A program made the translations under genes and the position numbers. DNA of 64,000 bases, from NCBI GenBank assembly GCA_022316685.1, contig JAKJHU010000026.1, forward strand, positions 1,240,001 to 1,304,000. The letters run 5' to 3'. Origin of the DNA: Progne subis subis. Taxonomy: Eukaryota > Chordata > Aves > Passeriformes > Hirundinidae. The notes under the pieces are model-generated. The model had not been told where the DNA came from. It searched no databases and saw only the letters and a list, made by a program, of their open reading frames with translations. Below, one piece after another: positions 12,101-24,200 of the stretch (position 1 is the stretch's first letter; each line of letters opens with the position of its first letter).

Positions 12101-15100
12101 ATTTTAGTCCTACCATAGAAATCCCAGTTGGAGAGAACTGATGACTCAAAGCTAGTACTGAAAAACTGATATAAAGGGAAAAAAGACTTGATCGCTCTTG
12201 CTTTACTAAAAAACTAAGGAATACGCATTTTAAAAACTCCTTGTATACAAATCTTCATTAACAGAGATAGGAAATTATTTTGAATGCTTCATTGTTAGTC
12301 TTGATATCATAATTGGTGTGAAGCCCATAAAAAAGCTCAACAGATATTTTGAAATGTCACTATAAGCATTTCCATCTTTAAACGTAATATATAACTTCTA
12401 AAACAGAATGGTTCTCTAATAGCAGTTATTTTTATCAAATACAGCACAAGATATCACAGTGAACAATGCAACCCATGGTGAAGCATAGAAATTGAGAGAT
12501 GAGAGAAATTATAATCCATGTAGTAGATGTTAGTATAGAGTGGAATGGTTTGACATATATTTTTTTTTCACCTCAAAAGGTGAACATGCTAACTTCCTTG
12601 CATGCTATGAAATATGACAAAAGTTAAGCCACTGACTTATAAATAAAGGAATTAATGAGTAGTGTATCTAAAGAACACTGCACTGTGATTTTCATCTGGG
12701 TTCTAGTTAGTCCCCAAGTGACACTTGCTGGTCAAAGTAGGATCACAGCAGATTGTCTTACAAAGGTCTTGCAATCCTAGATTCTTACAGCCTTACATTT
12801 TCTTCATTCATAAGGGAAAAAAAAAAATATATGATATGATAGATTTGTCAGACTTGTGCACTATCTTTTGCTATTCACCTTGCTAAAAAGGACAGTTAAC
12901 TCAGAAATTATTAATTCTCTGTGAACTAAAGCTTTAATAAAATTCTACCTACAAGACAGCTGACTGGATTGGCTTCTCATTTGTAACATAACAATAGTTT
13001 TTATACTTTATTGTTGTTAAGCCTAATTTAATTATTACAGAAGCTTGGAAATTAGTCCTGGCAAACAGCAGTAGAAATAGACAATAGTTCAAAGTAATCA
13101 AATTCCAACAACAGACAGAAATGAAATGCAAGAAAAGTGACTAGATGTAGTATGTATTTCAGCAAGTTCATATATAATGTTTTTTTTCTTAACAAAATGT
13201 AAGGGCAGGTTAGGATAGCAGTATTCATTCATGGCTCAGCACAGGCACCAAAGTTTATGAAGAATGTTCCAAATGAGCAGAGAGAGCTTGAAGCAACATG
13301 TAGCTGAAATATATCCAATCAAGAGAAAGATGTTTTTATAATGAAGTGGTTGTTTGTCATGCCATCTCCATAGTGTGATGAAGATAGTAAAATTTCATAT
13401 TTGGCTAGAGAACAAAATTCGGTCCTAATCTTCACTGTAAGTTGCAAAGACAAGGCGTCACATGAGCTGTGCTACCTGCTGTAGCTCCTATGACAGTGTA
13501 AAACCCTTGCAGGCATTACAGATCAAAACCTCCTTAAAAGTTGTTCGAATTTCCAAATTTTTGGACAATAGTTTAAGTCTAGGGGAGCATCCAAGACAAT
13601 AGAATTGGTGGGTGTCGTGCAAGAAATACTTCTGTTAGGTGAAGGCAGTAAATAGGAAAGAAAATTAGGCACATCATTAGAAAAGCAAAATTTCAAATCA
13701 GTATTTCCTGAGACCTAATATGAAATCTTTCACTAAGAAGTATTGATAATTTAGATTCTAGCAGTTAAATAAAAACTTTATACATTTGTTTAGCAAATTA
13801 TCTCAAATGGGTTTCTATGGCATCCTACATGCTTCTGATCTGACTGTACTATTGCTAGAGATTTACTGTGAAAAAGTCATTACCCATCTCTGATTGACAT
13901 GAATGAGGCCATTGGTGAAACTTCAAGTCTATACACCAATAACAATGACAGCTGGAATGACTGGATATGGTTTTCTACCTGTAAAAATATTATTTTGGGG
14001 TTATTAATTGAAACAAAAGGGGCAGAATCATCTTAATATAATGCAAAAATAGCTTATGTCCTATAATTATGCTAAGATCCAGAAGTTTGTAGACATTTCC
14101 TGGGAGTCCTGCCAACTGAATACAGCTCCTATCCCACATTATCTTCTCCTCCTCTGTGAGGATTGAGAGGTAGGGATATGACATAAGTCATGCTGAGCAT
14201 GTGATCTGTAAACTTGCTTCGTGTACAAACTGAACAGCCCTTTATTCCAGAATGAAAGCATGCACAGATGATGTGTTCAGTCTTGTGTACAAGTATTGGC
14301 AAAGGGGCTAAGAACTAGAGACTGGGAAGTCCTTCTGCATTTCTGTCTTTAGAAACAGCAGCTGAGACCCTGGAGGGAATGTAGAACACTAAGTGACTCT
14401 GTGAGTCCTGAATGGTCTCCCAATGGCTGAACATCTGAGGAAGCAGCTGGCTCCAGCTGGGGTTAACATGCCAATCACAGTATGTGCAGGATACCTTTCA
14501 GCGTCAATATAAAAAAATTACCACTGTTGTGCCCAAAGATTCCACTCCAAATAGTCTATTCAATTAAATATAGAAAATGGACTGCCTGTGAAATTAGCTG
14601 CTAAGTAGAAAAGAGAAGAAAGCAAGCACCTGGAGTGAAATGCAGGCAACAGTTGCTTTTTGCTCAATTAGCTTACCAGTATGATGGGAAAAAGTAGGAT
14701 GAAGGGAAATAAAAGAGGACTTGTCTTGCAACCGAAAAACTGGAGAGTATAGAAAAAAAAAAAACCAAACCTGCTTATTTACTGCCCTCTATCCATAGAG
14801 CAATGCTGCAGCTGCTGCTCTTTTGCCACTGAGAGCCAAGTGGCTTCCCAGGCGTGGCAAGGAATTTAACTTCCTGATAATGAGTAAAGGAAACACCGGG
14901 AAACTTTGTTCCACATTGTTCAGTTTTTTTCCCACCACAGCAACTCTGGAAGAAGGCAAAGCTGGCAATTCATGACTGTGCACCATCACAAAATTAATTT
15001 TAAGACTGAGCAATGTCAGGAATAACATCCACTGCTACTGTCTAGGTAATGGCATTATGGACTAGGATGACAATGTTGGACAATTGATACAAAGGAGTGA

Positions 15101-18100
15101 CAAATGCTCATCTAAAATCTGACCTCCCTAAGCAGAACTTCTGACTCACTGATCAGAATAAATTATGTATTATATATAGAGACCACAGGCAGTAGTGAAA
15201 TATCTGCTGAAAGTTAAGAATACGATAAGGAGACCGAACTGGAGACAATGCCTTGACAAAACCAAGGTAAATGAGAAATCATTATAGATGTGTATACATA
15301 CACATAAACAAACACGTTTGTAAAATTGATAACTCAGATCAAGATCACCCCTTGTGGTAGGAGGTGGTGATGCGGGATCCATGCCATGGGTTTCAAGAAG
15401 TCACCTTGGGAATTTGGAAAGCCTTTTTCTCAGCAAATCTGTTCTTTCCAAACGAAAAAAAAATCCAGGGGATCCATTTGGGAACCCATGCAGTCTAGAT
15501 CCACTGCAGCAGAACAGCCTTTACCAGTACTCTGACTGAAAATCCTGTATTTTTTTGAAGTCTCTCTCTAGTGAGCTCTCACATGAAACTGGAAAATTCA
15601 AGGTTCAATTGTAAATAATGCCTGTCTAAAAAAACTTACACTCCTCTTTCAAAGCAAAAAGTCAGCAAGGGTTGAACACATTCTTGGGGAATCATCAACC
15701 TATAAGGACTTAAGTCATATAAAAACAACAAACTCATGAATTACATGGATTGCTATAAAGCTAGCTCCCTAGCACTGGATGCAAAAGTACTGTAAATATT
15801 GGTTTTTAATTGTCATTTTTAAATGACTCAAACTGCAATTCAGTTCTATGTATCAAAAAGAAACTATGCATTTCTGCTTTGTTTGTTGCATAAGCAATTA
15901 CTCAAATTTCTTCAGTCCCTGTTACAGGATATTGATTGACAGAAGTGATACAGGCATAGGCATCCAAGATGCTTTCCAAACTGGGCAGTTCTAAACCAGC
16001 ATACAGATGAAGTTATATGTAAAAAAGTACACAAGCAGTGAAACTGATTTAAATGCCTTCTTCTGGGAGATAAGTCTTTAACCAGGGTGCTATTTGTTTT
16101 AAGCTTCACGTCTTTAACCAGGGTGCTATTTGTTTTAAGCTTCACTTTTGATTGACTTTTCACTTTGTTTAGGCTCATAAATTAAAACATTTAAATTTGC
16201 ATATGGCTCTTTGTGCTGCATTATGCCAATTCTTGAACACTATTTTGACAAATATTTGTAGGCAAGCCAGTACAATTAACAGATGATTACTGTTAAGGCA
16301 GAAGGGTAGTTTTCAACTGGACTTAACACTGCTTTGATACTAAGTGAAGAGTTTTCTCATAAATCAAATACTTGGTAAAAATAAGCAACACAATGTAAGG
16401 CTGTCTGCTGATCTACTTGCAATCACTAGTGTAATAGCTTAGCTTAATTGGTGACCTATTTTTCTGAGTTTCCCTCATGATGATACAAAACAGTGGTTTT
16501 TGTTTAAAGATACATATGATACATTTTTTCTGCACATATATTTTTTCCTGTGGACATGCTAATGCTTTTCTGGAATGAAGGGCAAAGTCTGTTCTGGCAC
16601 AAGCTGTCTGTGTATCTTGATCAAATAAGGTACCACTGATACCTTCAATGCATAAAACATCCACAAGCTTGAATACTCTCCAGTAGCAATCATACACACA
16701 CATACTGTGGATAGCATAATTGTTGAAACATAAGTGTGATAGGGGTCCACCTTGCTGTTGGCTATTACATCCCCTGAACAGGAGCAAGAAACGGGCAGAT
16801 GGATGGAGGACGCCAGGCATGATATAGAAGCTTTCTTTTGGGGTTTAACATGGTTTGTACACCAAGGGCTTTGGCAGTATGGTACATTCAGAACAATGGG
16901 AATAATGTGACAGGGCACAAGCTGCTGAGTTGGTTGTACCATTCAGGTGCTTACTGTAAAGAGCTGAAACCAGGGAAGCAAGAATCTGGATACCTAGGAA
17001 GGAAATATGCACAACATTAAGCTCCTTACATTTTCTGGAGTGTAAGCAAAAACTTTGTTACAGCTTTTGCTTTGAAACTATTTGTACTAACTCTTCCGTG
17101 TTTCCATTGATCTGGATTGTTGAAGCCAAATTTAACTTAAACTGACAAAGACTTCAAATTGGATTAACATGTGAGACAGTAGAAGGTGAAATTCAGCAAT
17201 AAAAAGAAAATGCTGAATTTTTCTCTTGAGTTTTTTTCCTGAAATGCTCATGAAGCTAAAGAAAGATAGAGAAGATATATTCAACAACTCATCAATTAAG
17301 ATGAAGTCAACACTTGTCACCAGTCTCCTTAGCCAGGGAGAATAAAATAACATCCCTCTTCTTTAGTTACCTGGAACCATCCCTTCAAAACCTAGTCTTC
17401 AAAAATTGAAGGATGACAAAGTAAAATGATCAAGAATATGTAATTTGAGCTGTTGTAGAGTGAGGACTACACTGCAGAATGTCTAAAGGAAAGTTTTTTA
17501 AAAGCAGAATAAGAGGTCATGCCACCTGAATAACTGATTGGGAAAAAAAAAAAAAATGGATCATTCATAGAGGCCTCAGCATGCATTGTTCTATGGTTAG
17601 ATTTCTGGATTTGCTCCTTCTAGGCTATGATCTTGTAATGCATGTGCAACTTGCTTTCAACCAGGCACACTAAGTTCAATTCTTTCAGAAAACCTCAGAA
17701 GCATTGCGCTCGTTTCTGCCCGGAAAATTTTGGACAAAAAGGAAAGTACTCTTTGAAAGTCCAGTATGATTGCCAATGTTAATGATAGTGATAGAAAATC
17801 TGAAATTAGGGTGTGCATGTGTGTGTACATTTATGTGTTTGCGTACTTCCTGATGGAGAGAACAAGCATTTCTGAAAACCTGGGTGGAGGAGGCAATGGG
17901 ATGACCCGTCTGAGATCCAGTCGAGTGGTTCAGCCACCATCAATTGCACAATAATGTGAAATTATGCGTGCCTAAGCATAAACAGTAAGACCAAACAGTA
18001 AGACTTTGTTAGGGTGAAGTTAGTGAACAGATGGCATATAGAACACCAACAGTCTATAGAACACCAGACATCTGGTATAATTTCTACATGTAAGTGTCCT

Positions 18101-18410
18101 GGACATTGACAAGTCAATACATGCCACATAGCAGAACTGGGAGATGGATTTTAATAGAGACAACACATCATTGAAATGGTGAGAATTTCAAAAAAACACT
18201 TTGGTTATAAATAAAATCAGGATGGTTAGTATTTTTGGTAAGCAATAGGCAAAAATACACATCTTGGTCTGCAGGCTATTAAAAACCTGCTCGATTCTTT
18301 GCTTAAGATTTGACAGTCATGACCACCTAAGTAGTAAAACTTTATTTGTAGTTACCATCCCTTGATGGTAGTTACTGTCCATTTGATTTGATCTCATTTG
18401 TAGTTACTGA

Positions 18411-18413
<3 letters not shown>
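9114..18413. other. Non-coding flank
   Basis: Long AT-rich stretch with short unsupported frames only. The 36-bp duplication at 16,074 is the only clear structure. Wording near 10,345-10,380 vaguely recalls a decayed CR1 end but is too diverged to call. Confidence 0.5.
16074..16145. repeat. Perfect 36-bp tandem duplication
   Basis: Two identical 36-bp copies, each starting GTCTTTAACCAGGG and ending TTTTAAGCTTCAC, lie head to tail at 16,074-16,109 and 16,110-16,145. Absence of any mismatch implies a recent duplication. Because 36 is divisible by three, the duplication preserves frame in an overlapping minus-strand open frame, but that frame has no other support as a gene. Confidence 0.9.

Positions 18414-18442
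<29 letters not shown>
18414..18442. repeat. T29 homopolymer
   Basis: Twenty-nine consecutive T residues about 100 bp before the CR1 copy. The CR1 family does not end in poly(A), so this run is probably a separate simple repeat or the tail of an unrecognised minus-strand retrocopy. Confidence 0.9.
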
Positions 18443-18444
<2 letters not shown>

Positions 18445-18540
18445 GTGTACTAAACCTCTCCCTATAGGTGCTCAGAGTGTTTGTGAAATGTTGTCTTGGC
18501 AAGGGCTGGCAGTGCTGCTTTAAGATTATATAAAAATGCA

Positions 18541-19350
18541 AGAATCACAGAATCATACAATGGTTTGGGTTGAAAGGGACCTTAAAGTCCCTTTAAGGGA
18601 CTGAACCAATTCCCTGCCATGGGCAGGGACACCTTCCATTAGACCATGTTGCTCAGAGCTCCACCAAGCTGACTGTAAACACCTCCAGGGACCTGGAGCT
18701 TCCCTGGGCAACCTAGCCCAGTGCCTCAGCATTCTTACAGAAAAGAAATCCTTCCTCATATCTAATCTGAATCTATATCTATTCCTGTTGAAGTTTAAAA
18801 CCATTCCTCTTTGTCCTTTCACTCTGTGCTCCTGTAAAAAGTCTCTCTCTATTCTTCTTGTAGGCTTCTTTCAAGTATTGGAAGGCCCCATTTAGGTTAC
18901 ATGAAGCCTTTTCCAGGTTGAACAAACACAACTCTCTCAGCCTTTTCTCATAGGAGAGGTGCTCCATCCCTCTAATAATCTTTGTGTACCTCCTCTGGAC
19001 TCACTCGAGTAAGTCATGTCCTTCCTGTGCTGAAGACCTCAGAGCTGGATGCAGCACTGCAGGTGGGGTCTCACCAGAGCAGAGCAGAGGGGCAGAATCC
19101 CCTCCCTCCCCTGCTGCCCATGCTGCTTTGGATGCAGCCCAGGACACGTTTGGCTTTCTGGGCTGTGAGTGCACATGGCTGGGTCATGCCCAGCCTCTCC
19201 AGCACCCCCAAGTCCTTCTGGGCAGGGCTGCTCTGGATGTGTTCACCCCCCAGACTGGATTGACACTGACCAGCAGCACCTTGTACTTGGTCTTGTTAAA
19301 ACTCATGAGATTACGAGGGGCTCACTTCTCAAGTTTTTATGTGTCAGGTT
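18541..19350 (-). mobile_element. CR1 LINE fragment, 5'-truncated, 3' end at left
   Basis: On the plus strand the left edge reads AGAATCACAGAATCATAC, the reverse complement of the CR1 3' terminal octamer repeat, followed by the familiar CR1 tail text (TGGTTTGGGTTGAAAGGGAC). Further right, the block with CTCACCAGAGCAGAGCAG and the TCCTTCTGGGCAGGGCTGC stretch matches the end of the CR1 reverse-transcriptase ORF and 3' UTR as known from birds. Frames on the minus strand are broken by stops and frameshifts, so it is a dead copy. The right boundary is approximate, where similarity fades after the ACTCATGAGATTACG segment. CR1 elements are non-LTR retrotransposons and are characteristically truncated at the 5' end, as here. 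Confidence 0.9.
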
Positions 19351-19427
19351 GTACCAGAAAAGTATGGAGAATATACTTTCAATTAGTCTGACAATATTTT
19401 ACATAGGTGATAGGTACATCATCTACC

Positions 19428-21860
19428 AAAAAAAAAAAAAAAGGCAGAAAAATAGAAAAAAATATGAATAAAGAAGGTTCCAAAAGCTGCCAGAACTCAT
19501 ACAATGAAATGAGAACTTCATTTTACAGGATAAGGAAGCAGAGCACATAAGCTTAATACTGTTCAAGACAACTTTTTAAAAAGGCTTGGATGCTTCTGTG
19601 GAAAAGAGGGCAATAATAATGATAACGGTTGGAAAATGCCTCAGTGCCCGTCTACAGATAGAAGAGATACACCATGTGCTCTGAGAATAATTTGAAATTG
19701 ACGAATGTTGCTATAACATGAGCACCATTTAGATCAGAAACCAGATAGCAACTCCAAGGTGGTGCACATTAATAACTCTTGATTGCTTTCGTTAACTGCT
19801 GGAAACTTGAAAGAAGCCTTATCATCTCAAAAGCACAGTAGCACCTGATAGGGCCTTCTCTATTACTTACTGTGTTTATAACTTGTTTTATAGATTCAAG
19901 TCCCTCAAAAGCCTGCTGTAGAAAAAGAAGTGTTGCAGGAAAGTTCTTAGAGGCTGGCTGGGCTGAAGTCCATGTGCATTTTCCCTAATTTTCCCTTAGA
20001 GTGTTTTCCATGTGGAAGCCTTGTCCCCACACTATCCTTTATGTTCTGTGGTTTTTTTTACAAAATGAATAGTGAAGCTTGTGAAACAACTACAAGAAGA
20101 GAATTCCTGTAACAATCTAGTTGTTGGGTGGGTTTTGTAGTTGTGGTTTCTTTTTTTTTTTTTCCTTCCATAATTGAAGTCTCTTTTTCCATGACACTTT
20201 TTCTAAGCAAGAAGACAACTTAATGGCTCCAGGTCAATACCATCTCCTGTCTCCTAGTTTCTCCAAACTAATGAGTTTCTAGTTTACTTCTCCTAAAAAC
20301 TTGTAAATATTAGTGACTTTTAAATTAAGTTTGTCCTGCTTTCATTAATATCTTATAGAAATGGGGGAATCTTCGTTCTTTGTTTTCTTGATCAAGGGGG
20401 CAGCAAATGCTGCAGGAAAAGAACTCAAGAGATATCAAGTCTGCAAATTCCTTTACAGATGAAACATGAAGTGACATGTGACACTTCTCAGCCTGAATAC
20501 ATAAGGCTAGGCTCTGAGCAAGCTTCTTCCCTCACAAGACACCTCTTTGACAGGAATAAAGGTTTTTTGTGTTTGGCATACTGGTTTTGGAGTGACCGTT
20601 CAACCACAGTTAGACACAACACAAGTAAAAATAAAAAGCATTCAAATGAAACAACACTTCTCTTTGGGCATTTATTTTATTGGGGTATAAATATTTTTGA
20701 ACAATGTGCTTACATAAAATTAAATACTTTATACACATATATAAAATACATAAATTAAGCACAGAAATTGAACATCAATAATATTTAAAACTCCTAGTAT
20801 ACAATCTAAACCTCTGTGCCTTAACACTATTGATATTTCACAGGTCACATTACCGCTAAAGTATCTTTTACACCATGAATATTTTTTTCCATTCCTGCAT
20901 TTATGATTTCAATTGGTGCAAAAACACTTGCAGGCTGACAAAAACTGAAATAAGCAATGTAGGAGTTGAGGAAGATATAGCTATGCCCTAATGACAGGCT
21001 TTCAAATTCACACAATTTACCAATATGGGACATTCTCCATATAGACAATTCATACCTGCTTTGCTTTTGTTTGAAACCTAAAATGACCAGGAAGAACCAG
21101 ATGAAGAAACTTAATTTCTTAATGTCAAAATACTAAATCTGGTGTTTGATACCCAAGGTGCATAACTGTGAATTAAATCCGTAGAGAGTGTTAAGTAACT
21201 TTGCCATAATGTCATTTTCCTATCTTTGTCTCTTTAACTTACCCTTCAGTAAATATTACATCCTGAACATTAGCACGAACCCTATGTATTGCTATAATCC
21301 TTATGAAGAATCATGCAAAGGATATGAGAATTTTTGGCTCTTCAAGGATTTTCTGTAAGGGCTACTACCTTTGTCACTGATGAAGAACTCAAATCACAAC
21401 TAGTTCTTCTCAATCACTTTCACAATTACGAAAGGCTCCTGTAGTGGGGGACATGGCTCAGGGCATCCATGTACTAAGAGATGCAAGCCCAGCATCTCTT
21501 GCAATTCAGCAGATGGAGGGGACAGAGGAAGGGACAAACTTGAGTCATACAGGCTTCAACAGTGTTCAAATTAACCTTGCCTTTCTAGCGCCCACTTACA
21601 ATTTGTACAGTGTGCTGGATGAGCAACTAGCTGGAAAGTCAATGTGTTCAACAACTGATGAAAAGCCTTCTAAAGCTTTATCCAGAGTTGCACAGAATAT
21701 ATAAGTCCTTTTTCAAATTTCGAAAACAAGTAAACTCAAGCACTTGCTCTCTAGCCACTGAAAGCTGGAATGATGGCTTCCTATTATTTTCTTTACTTAT
21801 TAACACCATTATATACACTTACCCAATTTTCTCATATTCTTATACAGGCTTTCTTCTTCT

Positions 21861-21921
<61 letters not shown>

Positions 21922-22324
21922 CTGGGCAGATATACAATATCCTGTTCCTAACCCTAGGTCAACTCACTGCTTGCTAGGGAACAGCAGCATTTGTCCCATT
22001 CATGTTTTTTGCTAAGTGGATAGTGCAAGTTAGAAAGAAACTCATGTTGCAACCACTTCTGCCAGTGGGATGCTAATTTGGAACACTTTCCCGTGCTTGC
22101 AGTCTGAAAGAAAAACATTTAAAAAAATATTTTCAGTCAAACAAATCTCTTCTCTGTAAGAGAAATTGGGGCAGGCATGATTGCACAAAAGCTTTTTCAT
22201 CAAGCTATACAACTTCAGATAAATACAAACCTTGGGAACCTCGCAGATGATTTCCTCAGCATCTGACTGATAAACTAACAGAACTTGCCAGGATTCCCTT
22301 AGGACCCGAGGGAAGGACATGAAG
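19428..22324. other. Non-coding stretch with A15 and T59 runs
   Basis: An A15 run starts at 19,428. The rest is AT-rich and unique apart from the T59 run at 21,863. Frames spanning the T-run encode meaningless phenylalanine tracts. I see no gene. Confidence 0.5.
21849..21921. repeat. Poly(T) tract, T59 preceded by TTC repeats
   Basis: A run of short TTC units leads into 59 uninterrupted T residues (21,863-21,921). It is the longest homopolymer in the window and its true length may be uncertain for technical reasons. It could mark the tail of a minus-strand retroposed copy extending to the right, but no source sequence is recognised there. Confidence 0.9.
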
Positions 22325-22580
22325 CTGTGACAGGATGTTTAGGCTGGGCATTAGGAAAAGGTTCTTCTCCCAGAGGTTGGTTGGGCAGTGGAACAGGCTC
22401 CCCAGGGAAGTGTTCATAGCCCACCTACTATGAGTTCATAGCCTCCAACCTACTGGAGTTGAAGAAGTGTTTGGACAGTGCTCACACACGGACACGTGGG
22501 ATGCTTGAGGTGGTCCCGTGCAGGATCCTAGGATGATCCTTGTTAGTCGCTTCCAACTCAGGCTATTCTATGATTCTATG
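22325..22580 (+). mobile_element. CR1 LINE 3' fragment
   Basis: The segment contains the CR1 3' UTR phrases GGCATTAGGAAAAGGTTCTT, GGAACAGGCTCCCCAGGGA and TTCCAACTCAGGC, and finishes with the diagnostic terminal repeat ATTCTATGATTCTATG at 22,565-22,580. It is therefore a plus-oriented, heavily 5'-truncated copy of roughly 250 bp lying about 0.5 kb upstream of the CpG island. A small internal duplication of GTTCATAGCC text is present near 22,412-22,450. Confidence 0.9.
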
Positions 22581-23184
22581 AACCACTTTTCTCTTGAACT
22601 TCCCTTCCTTTTAGCACTTACCAAAGGTTTAGGAGTTTAATTCCTGAAGCTGTACTTCTGCATTTTAGTGTGCTAACAATTTACTATTTACCACAAGCAT
22701 TTGAGATGCGTTACTCAGATTCGTCAATCTGTGCAACTGCTATGATTGCTGCTCTGACACCCTTCCCTCAACCTTACCTGGACGCAAACCTATACTGCCT
22801 TAACATGAGGAGCAGGACGGTGGTGGGACACATCATAACCACCCCCATCGTGAGCTGTTTGCTTATTTGATATTAAGTAAACCGGTCCACAGCATAAAAT
22901 CTTTTGAAGTGTCCCCGTGATCACAGAAGACAAAATACCCCCAACTCAGACAGCAATGTAACGGAAGCCTTTTAAAGGCACCTTTCTAAGAAATCTGTGC
23001 ATCCCCTTTTCCCTGTGTCTTCCAGAGGTAGGTCAGTCTCCTTCCGATCTCGGGCAGGGGGTCTCTTCCCGAGCACAGGCCCGTGGCGCCCGGAGGGAGC
23101 ACGGGGCACGCGCCGCTCCTCACGCTGCCGCCGCTCGCCCCCGCCCCCGGGGCGGACGGACTGGATTTTGCCTGGCTTTTTTCC

Positions 23185-23264
23185 GTGTTTTTTTGTGGTG
23201 GTGGTGGTTTTTTTTGGGTGTTTTTTTTTGTTTTTTTTTTTGTTTTTTGTTTTTTGTTTTTTTT
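23185..23264 (+). repeat. G/T-only tract inside the CpG island
   Basis: Eighty bases consist only of G and T on the plus strand, mainly T-runs broken by single G or by GGTGG units. It interrupts the GC-rich island upstream of the probable transcription start. A roughly complementary A/C-rich tract lies about 450 bp downstream. Confidence 0.85.
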
Positions 23265-23628
23265 GACCTCCACTCCGACCTCCCCACACCGGCGAGCTGG
23301 CAGTAGTGCGAAAGCCAGCCGGAAGCACCTAAAACACCGCCCACCAAACAAAAAGAAAGCCCAAACCCGAACAACAAACCCACAGCCCCCAGCCGGCGGT
23401 CGCGCTCCCGGGAGCCGCCGGGAAGCCCCGGCCGCCTCGGCCCAGGCGGAGGGCGCGGGCGCAGCGGCAGCGCGGACGTCCTGCGCCGCCCAGCCCCGCC
23501 CTATTCCGAGCGGTGCCGGACGCAGGCGGAGATTCCCGAGCTCCCCCCATTCCCGGCTCCACCGCCCTTGTTCCTCGGGCGGGGACTCGCTTCCTTTCCC
23601 GACTCCCCCTTCCCACCCTCCTCCCAGT

Positions 23629-23640
23629 CAAGATGGAGGC
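23629..23640 (+). promoter_or_regulatory. YY1-like initiator element
   Basis: CAAGATGGAGGC differs by one base from the classic CAAGATGGCGGC YY1 site, which in vertebrate CpG-island promoters typically sits at or just downstream of the transcription start with this orientation. It suggests initiation close to 23,600-23,640 on the plus strand. The ATG inside it opens a 14-codon upstream ORF ending at a TAG, so it would not be the main start. Confidence 0.5.
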
Positions 23641-23716
23641 CGGTAGTTGCTGCAGTGACTGGCACCGCGGTGGCTAGGGCAGCTGCTGCTCCTTCGGATC
23701 GCTCCTCGCTCCTTCT

Positions 23717-23777
23717 AAAAAAAACAAACAAAAAAACCAACCCAAACAAACAAACAAACAAAAAAGAAAAAAAAAAC
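23717..23777 (+). repeat. A/C-rich low-complexity tract in the presumed 5' leader
   Basis: A run of A-stretches broken by C (AACAAACAAACAAACAAAAA style) with a single G near its end. It is the near reverse complement of the G/T tract at 23,185-23,264. If the transcript starts at about 23.63 kb, this tract lies in the 5' untranslated leader. Confidence 0.8.
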
Positions 23778-23842
23778 CTGGAAACGTTTCTTTTTTTTCT
23801 CCGCCCACCGGCTGCTCGCTGCGCGGACTGCTGGCCCTTCCC

Positions 23843-23965
23843 ATGCCGTCGTCGTCGTCGTCGCCCTCCTCCTCCTTCTCCTCCTCCTCCTCCCGCGATT
23901 GTCTGCGCTCCGGCTGCCGCCCGCCCGCCCGCCCGGACTCCCTGCATGCACACGCCGCCTCCTAG
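23843..23965 (+). other. Upstream ORF 1 (40 codons) in 5' leader
   Basis: An ATG preceded by TTCCC opens a frame of 40 codons ending at TAG. Its start overlaps a GTC/TCC triplet repeat, so the peptide begins MPSSSSSPSSSFSSSSS and then becomes arginine- and proline-rich. It ends 236 bp before the main ATG. If the leader includes this region, ribosomes would meet it first and translation of the main frame would depend on leaky scanning or reinitiation. There is no evidence that the peptide itself is functional. Confidence 0.4.
23847..23894 (+). repeat. Triplet repeat (GTC)5 followed by (CTC/TTC)n
   Basis: Five GTC units run into a pyrimidine-only stretch of CTC and TTC units ending at CTCCTCCCGCG. 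The homopyrimidine part is close to a mirror repeat and could adopt triplex DNA. It lies in the presumed 5' leader and encodes the serine tract of the upstream ORF. Confidence 0.8.
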
Positions 23966-24016
23966 GTGGCTGCGGGGGGTGGGCGCTCCCGGAGCTGCCA
24001 TTCCGCACATACCTTC

Positions 24017-24109
24017 ATGTCCCTGCGCTCGCTGCGGCCGTCCGCCGCCGCTCCGCATCGTTCGCCCGCTCCGGCTGCCGCCCTGACGGCCGCTCCAGCC
24101 CGGAGGTGA
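24017..24109 (+). other. Upstream ORF 2 (30 codons) in 5' leader
   Basis: An ATG at 24,017 (context ACCTTC before it, weak at -3) opens 30 codons ending in TGA at 24,107-24,109, in a different frame from the main coding start at 24,201. The peptide begins MSLRSLRPSAAAPH and is alanine-, proline- and arginine-rich, as expected of any frame in such GC-rich DNA. It could modulate initiation at the main ATG. Confidence 0.35.
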
Positions 24110-24200
24110 AGCCGGGATCCGCGGAGGGGGCGGCGGGGTCGGCGGCGGGTCTCGCCCGGTGGAGCCACCGCCGCCGGCGCACGCAGCAGCAGCAGCAGCC

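Noticed and set aside
16413..16942. Two overlapping minus-strand frames of 127-135 codons
   Set aside because: Composition is not coding-like, there are no splice signals at sensible places, and no similarity to a known family is apparent.
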